From JAJTHJ01 sp046316025 (lineage in GTDB: Bacteria; Pseudomonadota; Gammaproteobacteria; Burkholderiales; Burkholderiaceae_F), in assembly GCA_046316025.1 (NCBI GenBank), contig JBKCXU010000067.1:1-14965 (forward strand): a stretch of DNA of 14,965 nucleotides, given 5' to 3'. A program made the translations under genes and the position numbers. The notes below the pieces were generated by a model. That model made no database searches, was not told the origin of the DNA, and worked only from the letters and a program-made list of their open reading frames with translations. Each line of letters starts with the position of its first letter. Position 1 is the first letter of the stretch. Shown here one piece after another: positions 6,582-12,797 of the stretch.

Positions 6582-6907
6582 CGCTCGTCCCCGCCGGGGG
6601 GCTTGTCCTTCATCGCCCAGGCGCTGCCCGACTCGGACGGCGGCGGCGCGGCGGCCGGCGCCGGCGCGGGCGCGGGCGCGCCGGGCGTCGGCTGATCCTT
6701 CATCGACCACGCGGCGTTGGCCGCCGGCTTGATCTGCACGTCCGGCTTGCCGGCCTTGGCGATCCAGCGCAGCACCTGGTAGACGAACGTCCACACCAGC
6801 ACCAGGCCGACGATGGCCCACAGCCAACTGCCGTTGGCCAGCCCGATCGCGGCGGTAGGGATGCCGACGATGAGGCTCAGGATGGCGAGGATGGTTTGCT
6901 TGTTCAT
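6578..6907 (-). CDS. Small two-helix membrane protein with repeated AWxMKDxP motif (109 aa)
   Basis: The reading frame can start at ATG 6907, which shares one base with the upstream stop (TGATG), or at GTG 6910, which overlaps it by four bases. I prefer the ATG. Residues about 3-22 and 26-48 form two hydrophobic helices (TILAILSLIVGIPTAAIGLA and WLWAIVGLVLVWTFVYQVL), followed by a basic turn. The C-terminal half is soluble and rich in P and A. It carries the same short motif twice, AAWSMKDQPTPG near residue 66 and SAWAMKDKPPGG near residue 96, joined by an alternating P/A linker. Overlaps on both sides (acyl-CoA synthetase before, livG after) place it firmly in the transporter operon. I do not recognise a family. 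A membrane adaptor or scaffold between transporter and ligase is a speculation only. Confidence 0.75.
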   Translation of the reverse strand: MNKQTILAILSLIVGIPTAAIGLANGSWLWAIVGLVLVWTFVYQVLRWIAKAGKPDVQIKPAANAAWSMKDQPTPGAPAPAPAPAAAPPPSESGSAWAMKDKPPGGDER

Positions 6908-8859
6908 CACGCCGCCTTCGCCATCGCGGGGAAAGTCTTCGCCTCGCGAATCTTCAACGTCGCGCCGATCTTGCCGCTGCGGCCGTCTTCGAACTTGACC
7001 TGCGTTTCGATGAACTGCTCGCTTTTGCCGGCATAGAGCGCGTCGACCAGCACCGCGTACTTTTCCTGGATGAAGCGGCGCCGCACCTTGCGCGTGCGGG
7101 TGAGTTCGTCGTCGTCGGGGTCGAGCTCCTTGTGCAGCACCAGAAAGCGGTGGATCTGCGAGTTGCCGAGCTTGGGGTCGGCGGCCAGGTCGACGTTGAC
7201 CTTGGCCACGCAGTCGGCAATCAGGTCGAGCACCTCGGGCTTGCCCGCCAGATCGATGTAGCCGGCGTAGGGCAGCCCGCGCCGCTCGGCCCAGTTGCCC
7301 ACCGCCTCGAAGTCGATGTTGATGAAGACCGTCGCCTGCTCACGCCCATGGCCGAAGGCCACCGCCTCCTTGATGTGCGGGAAGAACTTGAGCTTGTTCT
7401 CGATGTACTTGGGCGCGAAGAGCGTGCCGTCCGCGAGTTTGCCGACGTCGTTGGCGCGGTCGATGATCTTCAGGTGCCCGTCGTTGTCCAGATAGCCGGC
7501 GTCGCCCGTGTGGTACCAGCCGTCGGCATCCAGCACCTCGGCGGTGGCCTCCGGGTTCTTGTAGTACTCGCGCAGCAAGCCGGGGGTCTTGAGCAGGATT
7601 TCGCCGGTGTCCTCGATCTTCAGTTCCACCCCGGCGAGCGGCGGGCCGACGGTGTCCGGCTTGACCTGCCCGTCCGGCTGCACGCAGACGTACACGCAGG
7701 TTTCGGTCGAGCCGTACAGTTGCTTCAGGTTGATGCCGATCGAGCGGTAAAACGAGAACAAGTCCGGCCCGATCGCCTCGCCCGCGGTGTAGGCCACACG
7801 CACGCGGCTCATGCCGAGCATGTTGCGCAGCGGCCCGTAGACCAGCAGATTGCCGAGCGCGTACTTGAAGCGGTCGCCGCCCGCGACCGGCTTGCCGTCG
7901 AGGATGTCGCCGCCGACGCGCCGCGCCACGTCCATGAAGTCATGGAACATCCGGCGCTTGAGCGCGCTGGCGTCTTCCATGCGGATCATCACCTGCGTCA
8001 GCAGGCCCTCGAATACGCGCGGCGGTGCAAAGTAGTAGGTCGGGCCGATCTCGCGCATGTCCTGCGCGACGGTGGCCGCCGACTCCGGGCAGTTGACGGT
8101 AAAGCCGCACCACAGTGCCTGCGCGTACGAAAACAGGTTCTGCCCGATCCACGCCAGCGGCAGATAGGCGAGCACGTCCTCATAGGCGGAGAGCTTCTCC
8201 AGATCGGTGTAGGCCTGCGCGGTGGCGATCAACGCGCGGTGCGTGATCACCACGCCCTTGGGCTTGCCCGTGGTGCCCGAGGTGTAAAACAGGGCCGCCA
8301 CGTCGTCCGGCGAGCCGAGCGCGATCTCTTCGTCGATAAAGCGCGGCTGCGCGGACACCAGTTCCTGCCCCAGCCGCGTCAGGTCTTCGTACGACAGCAG
8401 CCCCGGATGCACGTAGTGGCGCAAGCCGCGCGGGTCGTCGTAGTAGATGTGTTGCAGGGCGGGGTGCTGCTCGCGCACCTCCAGCAGCTTGTCGACCTGT
8501 TCCTGATCTTCGACGATCGCGTATTCGATCTCCGCGTTGTGGAACACGTAGGCCATCTCGCTCGCGATCGCATCCTGGTACAGCGGCACCGGGATGCCGC
8601 CCAGCGCCTGCACCGCCATCATCGCGAAGTACATCCGCGGCCGGTTGTCGCCGACGATGGCCAGATGCTGGCCGCGCTTGAAGCCCTGCCGGTGCAGCCC
8701 GGCGGCGAGCCGACGCACCTCGGCCGCGACCTCGGCCCAGGTCCAGGTCTGCCAGATGCCCAGATCCTTCTCGCGCAGCGCCGGGTGCTTGTCGCGCCAG
8801 TGCGCGTGCTGCAAGAGCAGGCGGGGAAAGGTATCGGCGGTTTGCTCGGCCGATGCCAT
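6907..8859 (-). CDS. Long-chain-type acyl-CoA synthetase (AMP-dependent ligase)
   Basis: ATG at 8859 has AAGGAGAT nine bases upstream. The reading frame also extends to 9012, but that part lies in the divergent control region. The 650-residue enzyme belongs to the adenylate-forming family (FAA1-type). It has the phosphate-binding loop FYTSGTTGKPKGV (about residues 191-203), YGSTE (382-386) for adenine and Mg binding, GWYHTGD (447-453), and the hinge region IIDRANDVGKLADGTLFAP. There is a C-terminal segment with a predicted catalytic lysine zone. It makes an acyl- or aryl-adenylate from ATP and then the CoA thioester in the cytoplasm. It is the first gene of the minus-strand operon, and its stop shares a base with the next start. 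The transporter probably supplies its substrate; fatty acid versus aromatic acid is not decided. Confidence 0.9.
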   Translation of the reverse strand: MASAEQTADTFPRLLLQHAHWRDKHPALREKDLGIWQTWTWAEVAAEVRRLAAGLHRQGFKRGQHLAIVGDNRPRMYFAMMAVQALGGIPVPLYQDAIASEMAYVFHNAEIEYAIVEDQEQVDKLLEVREQHPALQHIYYDDPRGLRHYVHPGLLSYEDLTRLGQELVSAQPRFIDEEIALGSPDDVAALFYTSGTTGKPKGVVITHRALIATAQAYTDLEKLSAYEDVLAYLPLAWIGQNLFSYAQALWCGFTVNCPESAATVAQDMREIGPTYYFAPPRVFEGLLTQVMIRMEDASALKRRMFHDFMDVARRVGGDILDGKPVAGGDRFKYALGNLLVYGPLRNMLGMSRVRVAYTAGEAIGPDLFSFYRSIGINLKQLYGSTETCVYVCVQPDGQVKPDTVGPPLAGVELKIEDTGEILLKTPGLLREYYKNPEATAEVLDADGWYHTGDAGYLDNDGHLKIIDRANDVGKLADGTLFAPKYIENKLKFFPHIKEAVAFGHGREQATVFINIDFEAVGNWAERRGLPYAGYIDLAGKPEVLDLIADCVAKVNVDLAADPKLGNSQIHRFLVLHKELDPDDDELTRTRKVRRRFIQEKYAVLVDALYAGKSEQFIETQVKFEDGRSGKIGATLKIREAKTFPAMAKAA

Positions 8860-9037
8860 CGTGCGATCTCCTTGGTGGTCGGGTCGGTGGGCAATGCCCC
8901 CGAATCCTCTATGGCCCGGGACTTTAATCCAATCGGTGCTTGTCCGCGGCGGTTCGCAAACCTTAAGCGCGCGGCCACTGCGCGGCTGTCGCCTGCGCGA
9001 CAATTGCCGCAACTATCGACGCTGCGCCGCAGCAGCC
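8860..9037. promoter_or_regulatory. Divergent control region between the synthetase operon and the Crp/Fnr-type regulator
   Basis: These 178 bases separate two divergent start codons and must hold the promoters of both units. The synthetase side has a clear ribosome site at about 8868-8875. No convincing -35/-10 pair stands out by eye on either strand. The central part is relatively A/T-rich around CTTTAATCCAAT and CAAACCTTAAG, which are candidate promoter elements. Confidence 0.5.
8987..9002. promoter_or_regulatory. 16-bp dyad of Crp/Fnr-site geometry
   Basis: The sequence TGTCGCCTGCGCGACA is a perfect 6+4+6 inverted repeat, equivalent to TGTCG-N6-CGACA. Known Crp sites have the form TGTGA-N6-TCACA, so spacing and arm position match while the inner bases differ. 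It ends 35 bases before the regulator ATG, which suits autoregulation and control of the divergent operon. Binding is inferred. Confidence 0.45.
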
Positions 9038-9718
9038 ATGCCGACCCCGACCCTCGAAGACGAACTGCGCGCCACCCGCTGGGGCGCGCTGCTTGCGCCC
9101 GAGCAGTTGCAGCGCTGCGCAGCCGAATGCGCGGTGCTCACGGTGGCCGAAGGCGGCTACGTCTGCCGTCGCGGCGCGCCGGTCGATGCGTGGGTCGGCG
9201 TGCTCGACGGCATGCTGAAGATGACCGTCACCACCCCCGACGGGCGCGCCGCCACCTTCACCAACCTGCCGCCGGGCAGTTGGTTCGGCGAGGGCAGCCT
9301 GCTCAAGACCGAGCCGCGCCGCTACGACGTGGTGGCGCTCACCGCCGCGCGCGCGGTGCGCATGCCGCGCCGCACCTTCGAGTGGCTGCTGAACACCAGC
9401 ATCCCCTTCAACCGTTTTCTGCTGGTGCAGTTAAACGAGCGGCTCGGCCAGTTCATCGGCATGCTGGAGAGCCAGCGCCTGCACGACCCCGACGCGCGAG
9501 TGGCGCGCTGCGTGGCGGGGCTCTTCAACCCCGTGCTCTACCCCGGCATGGACGCGCGCATCGAGGTGTCGCAGGAAGAACTCGGCCACCTGGCCGGCAT
9601 CTCGCGCCAGCGCGTCAACCAGGCGCTGCAAACGCTGGAGCAGGCGCGGCTACTGCGCGTGGAATATGGGGCGATCGTGATCGAGGATCTGGACGGGTTG
9701 CGCAGCTACGGCGGCTGA
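9038..9718 (+). CDS. Crp/Fnr-family transcriptional regulator
   Basis: ATG at 9038 gives a 226-residue protein; upstream in-frame sequence is only the control region. Residues about 15-120 form a cyclic-nucleotide-binding-type beta barrel, with GGYVCRRGAPVDAWVGVLDG at the start and SWFGEGSLL near residues 81-89, where the phosphate cassette lies. A long dimer helix follows (residues about 120-150), and a winged helix-turn-helix is present at about 176-207 (VSQEELGHLAGISRQRVNQA, then LEQARLLRVEYGAI). There is no N-terminal cysteine cluster of the Fnr type, so an oxygen-sensing iron-sulfur centre is unlikely. It is divergent from the acyl-CoA synthetase operon and probably regulates it through the shared 178-base region. 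The signal is unknown. The start has a weak ribosome site. Confidence 0.9.
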   Translation: MPTPTLEDELRATRWGALLAPEQLQRCAAECAVLTVAEGGYVCRRGAPVDAWVGVLDGMLKMTVTTPDGRAATFTNLPPGSWFGEGSLLKTEPRRYDVVALTAARAVRMPRRTFEWLLNTSIPFNRFLLVQLNERLGQFIGMLESQRLHDPDARVARCVAGLFNPVLYPGMDARIEVSQEELGHLAGISRQRVNQALQTLEQARLLRVEYGAIVIEDLDGLRSYGG

Positions 9719-10339
9719 GCGCGCGGTGCGCGTTCGCCTTCAAAACCCTCTTGACGCTCAAGGCTCGGGTTGCTTCCATGCCCTCGGCCTTCAACGTGAC
9801 CAGCCGCCCCGAAAACACCTGCTCGCGCATGAACGCCTGCTTGAGCGGCAAGTCGCGCAGTCGCTCCGCTTCCCGCGCGTACAGCGCATAGGTCTCGGCA
9901 AAGCCCTCGGCGGCACTCTCGGCACCGTAGACCGTCGCCGTGGCCGAGCCGGGGAACAGCTCCGTCACCCAGGTCTTCTTCACCTTGCTGCCGATCACCA
10001 GAAAAAACACAAAATGCCCAATCTCGTGGTACAGCACGTGCCGGAACTCCTCCGGCGCGGCCAGCCGGTACACATAGATCGCGCGCGCCTGCTGGTCAAA
10101 CTCCGCCAGCCGCCGATCCGGAAAGCACAGCTTGAGCGAGGGGTAACTGACCTGCGGGATCGGCGCGTAGACGATCTCGTTCAAGCCCGCCAGATGGAAG
10201 CGCGGCAGGGCATCCAGCGCAGGCACACTTCGCCCACCCCGACGATGTCCTGCTCGCTGAAGCCGGAGACCACCCGCCGCAGGCTGTCCGCCGGCCGGCT
10301 GTGATCGGCGGGGTGGGCGGACTTGAGTACGCGTTTCAT
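9615..10339 (-). pseudogene. Zinc-metallopeptidase-like gene (HEIGH) with a frameshift
   Basis: ATG at 10339 starts MKRVLKSAHPADHSRPADSL and continues through SGFSEQDIVGVGEV. The frame then breaks near 10224-10228, where GTGT on the minus strand appears to be a duplicated GT. Removing it joins GVGE to VPALDALPRFHLAGLNEIVY in the other frame. The downstream part has HEIGH, preceded by EEFRHVLY, and AESAAEGFAETYALYA, a plausible third-ligand helix, so it resembles gluzincin-type zinc peptidases. This suggests a cytoplasmic or secreted hydrolase of about 240 residues. The frame runs to a stop at 9615, overlapping the 3' end of the convergent regulator gene by about 104 bases, so the true C-terminus is uncertain. 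It may be a real pseudogene or a sequencing error. Confidence 0.55.
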
Positions 10340-10855
10340 GGGCGGCGGCCCTCAGCTTGCGCCGCAAGCGGTGGGCAGGGCCGAGGCGGCCGCCGACCGG
10401 CCGGCCGTTCCATGGCCGAGACAGAAGGCGCGAGTGCGCGAGCAGACCGCACGCCCGACGCGGAGAGCGGAAACTCTCTTCGATCGAACGCGTCAGCAGT
10501 CTGATGTGCGCGGTGGGTTTGCATTGCTTGCACCAAAAATAATCGACCCATTTCAAGCTCACGCCGCACGACTCAGGCCCAACCCGGAGGTCGAGGCAGC
10601 GACCAGCCCTTGTGAAGGGTCTGTGAAGGATCACGGGCCTGCCGAACCCGACCCAAGCGAGGGCACCGGCACCAGACCCTGACACTTCAATGCCGCCGCA
10701 ACCGCCGCATCCGGGTCCGCAGGCGTCTACAGGCCTTGCTGAGGACGTTTGAAATTCCTATGCTCAAGTACGGCGGCGAAGTCGCGGCGCTGGACGACGC
10801 CTTGGAGAGGATCGAGGCTGTCCATGCTCCGCGCGGCCGCCGCCGGAGGCTGGAA
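10340..10855. other. 516-base stretch without a credible gene
   Basis: Reading frames here have poor third-position bias and no family resemblance. A 77-codon minus frame (10569-10336) ends in an ATGA overlap with the peptidase start but looks non-coding in codon use. I see a small CCCTT/AAGGG hairpin near 10605-10617 and a TTCGATCGAA palindrome at 10479-10488. No promoter is convincing. It may hold the 3' end of the lipoprotein transcript and the leader of the peptidase gene. Confidence 0.4.
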
Positions 10856-11839
10856 CTACAGGCCCGCCGTAGGAAACTGCTGACCGCCGATCTCGACAAC
10901 GACTGTGCCCGCGCCGTTAGCGACGATCTTTCCAACCGCGGCGCCATTGGAGGTCACGTCGATCTGGCCCGTCGCGCCGGGAAAACTGCCGCCCACACCT
11001 GCGTAGTTCAGCGTCAGAGTACCGTTGGCGATGTAACCGGTGCCGCCAACAACGTATTCAAGGGCGGTGGCGGAATAGCGCAGGCCGCTGACGATGGTGC
11101 CCTGGACCGTTCTACGCAGTCCCACGCTGCCCCGCTCATATGAAGCAGTGCTGCCGTTCACGCCGTTGGTGAAGGTCAGGCCACGGCGAGGCGCGATGGT
11201 GAGGTCGTCCACTACCGTGGCGCCGCTGGCAGTACCGTCGATCGTCGCGTCGGCAGTGCCGTTGGCCAACCAATCGAGGCCTCCGCCCTGCACCCGGAGC
11301 TGGGACACCGTCGACACCACCGTGGCGTCGAGCAGATCGAGGCTCACGAAGTTTGTAAAGCTGTAGTCGATTGATGCGGACCCGTTGAACCGCAACGCGC
11401 CACCCTGCTCCCGGCAATCGGTGAAGTTGGCCGCCAGCGTGCCATTGAGAGGCGCAGCGGTCCCCGGTGCCGGCAACGCGCCGCCGTTAAACGTGCCGAT
11501 GACCGAGCCGCTGGAGCAGACCGTCCCGGCAACAACAAAGCGGAGATCATCGTCCCACAGCAAAGCTGGCGAAAAAATGATCTCGCTCAGCTCCAAGGTC
11601 CGGAAGGCAAAGCTCACTGCACCAATGGTGGCTGCAGATGGCGCAGGCGCTGGTGCCGGTACCGGCGCGGGTGCGGGCGCCGGCGAGGGAGTCGGAGGCG
11701 GAGGCGCAGCGGGCGTCGGCACCGGCGCAGGTGCCGGTACCTGCGCCGGGGGCGGCGAGTCATCGCTGCCGCCACAGGCAGCCAGAGCGCCGAGCGTTGT
11801 TGCGACGAAAAGGCGACGGAGCAAATCTTGTTTGTTCAT
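10856..11839 (-). CDS. Putative lipoprotein with proline/alanine linker (327 aa)
   Basis: ATG at 11839 has AAGGAAGG upstream. A longer frame to 11983 would put the lipobox too far inside. Residues 1-21 are a lipoprotein signal (MNKQDLLRRLFVATTLGALA) with lipidation at C22 in LAAC, followed by GGSDD. Residues about 29-68 are an alternating P/A linker. The remaining about 255 residues are rich in G, T, S, V and N with beta-strand-like repeats (IDGTASGATVVDDLTIAP, GTLTLNYAGVGGSFPGATG). This suggests an extracytoplasmic beta-rich domain held off the membrane by the linker. Only three cysteines are visible: C22, one in GTVCSS and one in FTDCRE. I do not recognise a named family. The neighbours are unrelated and it appears to be a single transcription unit. 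Confidence 0.75.
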   Translation of the reverse strand: MNKQDLLRRLFVATTLGALAACGGSDDSPPPAQVPAPAPVPTPAAPPPPTPSPAPAPAPVPAPAPAPSAATIGAVSFAFRTLELSEIIFSPALLWDDDLRFVVAGTVCSSGSVIGTFNGGALPAPGTAAPLNGTLAANFTDCREQGGALRFNGSASIDYSFTNFVSLDLLDATVVSTVSQLRVQGGGLDWLANGTADATIDGTASGATVVDDLTIAPRRGLTFTNGVNGSTASYERGSVGLRRTVQGTIVSGLRYSATALEYVVGGTGYIANGTLTLNYAGVGGSFPGATGQIDVTSNGAAVGKIVANGAGTVVVEIGGQQFPTAGL

Positions 11840-12021
11840 GAGCCTTCCTTTTAGCAGGACAGTAACGAGTCGGTGGGCGCGAGGTGCTGCGGTCCGTACG
11901 TCGAAATCTGATGCATAATCTTCTACAGAACGCGGTGGTGCGGAGTGAGTCACTTTTCTCTCCTTGTATGAGTGAGGCTTCAAACATCCTGAGTTGCTAT
12001 AGCTTGCGGAAGGCTTCGCTA

Positions 12022-12446
12022 CTACGACTGAACGCAGCTATTGCTCGCTTTGCCTTCGTCATCGAGCATGAAGAACGCCGGCTGCACGGCGAAGAGACCA
12101 ACGAGGTACTTGTACTCGTGGGTCAGGCCCTTATCGAGCACGGGGTTGCCTGTTGTATTGGAGAGCTTGGACGCGCCGGCTCCGCCGATCGCCGCCCCGC
12201 GCAGGGCACAGCCGACAGCACTGGCGAACGGCGACATCCCGCGTTTGCTTGCCCGCCTCCGGTCGGGGTGCCCGCGGCGCCGGTGTCCTGACGAGTTTCG
12301 GCGGATGGTTTGAATGCGTCGTCGCGGTACGGCTCGCCCTCCAGAACGCCCGGAAAGGCGTGGGCGCATCGACAGGCAAGTAACGCGAGGCCCGCACATG
12401 CAGTCGACTCAATGAACAACCTGCGTTGATGCTTAAAGCTCTTCAT
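12022..12446 (-). pseudogene. Short Tat-signal hypothetical protein, probably frameshifted
   Basis: ATG at 12446 begins MKSFKHQRRLFIESTACAGL, a twin-arginine-type signal (QRRLFIES), followed by a hydrophobic stretch and a likely cleavage after CAHA. The frame continues FPGVLEGEPYRDDAFKPSAE and then becomes unlike protein after about residue 70. In another frame from about 12237 a protein-like segment appears: MSPFASAVGCALRGAAIGG, a glycine-zipper-like run, then DKGLTHEYKYLVGLFAVQPA, ending in two adjacent TAG codons at 12024-12019. A single shift between about 12235 and 12290 would join them into about 141 residues. The total might be a remnant of a longer exported protein. No family is recognised, and it could equally be two unrelated frames. 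Confidence 0.4.
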
Positions 12447-12673
12447 ACTCGGCACTCGCGCACTCATTTTTCAGGCCACGGACTAGCCATAGAATCAGTT
12501 CCTTGGTGAAACGCCGCGGCGACCCCAGCTCGACCGCTTGTTCTGCCACCCTTTACACAAAGCGACCAAGGGCAACGAGTCCGCCATGAATGCCTTGGCC
12601 GGCATGCCCCGCCGTTCCATGCGCCGGCCCGGGGTGCCGGAAGGCGCGATCCAAAATCGGGGAGGTGCGCGGA

Positions 12674-12695
12674 CGATAGGGCGATCGCGCTATCG
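12674..12695. promoter_or_regulatory. 22-bp near-perfect palindrome
   Basis: CGATAG-G-GCGATCGC-G-CTATCG is symmetrical except for one mismatched pair (the bases flanking the GCGATCGC core). It could be an operator or a structured RNA. It lies downstream of the LuxR-type gene and about 230 bases upstream of the next minus-strand start. Confidence 0.35.
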
Positions 12696-12700
12696 CGGCA

Positions 12701-12716
12701 TCACCCGCACGGGTGA
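12701..12716. promoter_or_regulatory. 16-bp dyad TCACCCG-CA-CGGGTGA
   Basis: Perfect seven-base arms around two bases, five bases after the 22-bp palindrome. The close pairing of two dyads suggests a regulatory site or a compact RNA structure. There is no T tract on either side. Confidence 0.35.
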
Positions 12717-12761
12717 GAAGTGCGGCTTGCCCCTAGGGTGCGTGGGGAGACACGCGGCGGC

Positions 12762-12784
12762 AGCGGCTCCCACGCCTAGCCGCT
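12762..12784 (-). terminator. Hairpin just downstream of the LuxR-type gene
   Basis: AGCGGCT (12762-12768) pairs with AGCCGCT (12778-12784) around a nine-base loop, beginning 14 bases after the luxR stop codon on the minus strand. No T tract follows, so it is at best an imperfect terminator or 3' end stabiliser. Confidence 0.35.
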
Positions 12785-12797
12785 CAGGCGAGGAATC

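Larger units (their letters stand above)
12447..12797. other. 351-base gap with palindromes, no credible gene
   Basis: This gap lies between the hypothetical Tat-signal gene and the LuxR-type gene. A plus-strand frame (12538-12870) is rich in R and P with no motif and overlaps luxR antisense, so I do not call it. The gap holds the palindromes at 12674-12695 and 12701-12716 and the hairpin at 12762-12784, each listed separately. Promoters for the minus-strand gene at 12446 would lie here. Confidence 0.4.

Noticed and set aside
4578..6695. Plus-strand open frame of 705 codons
   Set aside because: Antisense to livH and livG; low-complexity composition and no family resemblance.
7132..9891. Plus-strand open frame of 919 codons
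   Set aside because: Antisense to the acyl-CoA synthetase and then out of frame through the regulator gene; not protein-like.
10336..10569. 77-codon minus frame ending in an ATGA overlap with the peptidase start
   Set aside because: The overlap is suggestive of coupling, but third positions are not G/C-biased as in the neighbours, there is no motif, and the composition is R/P/A filler.
10340..10855. Possible RNA gene in the 516-base gap
   Set aside because: No tRNA-like cloverleaf or long conserved stem is visible; only short hairpins occur.
12681..12688. GCGATCGC octamer as a HIP1-type cyanobacterial repeat
   Set aside because: Only noticed here as the centre of a larger palindrome, and the gene content is not cyanobacterial.
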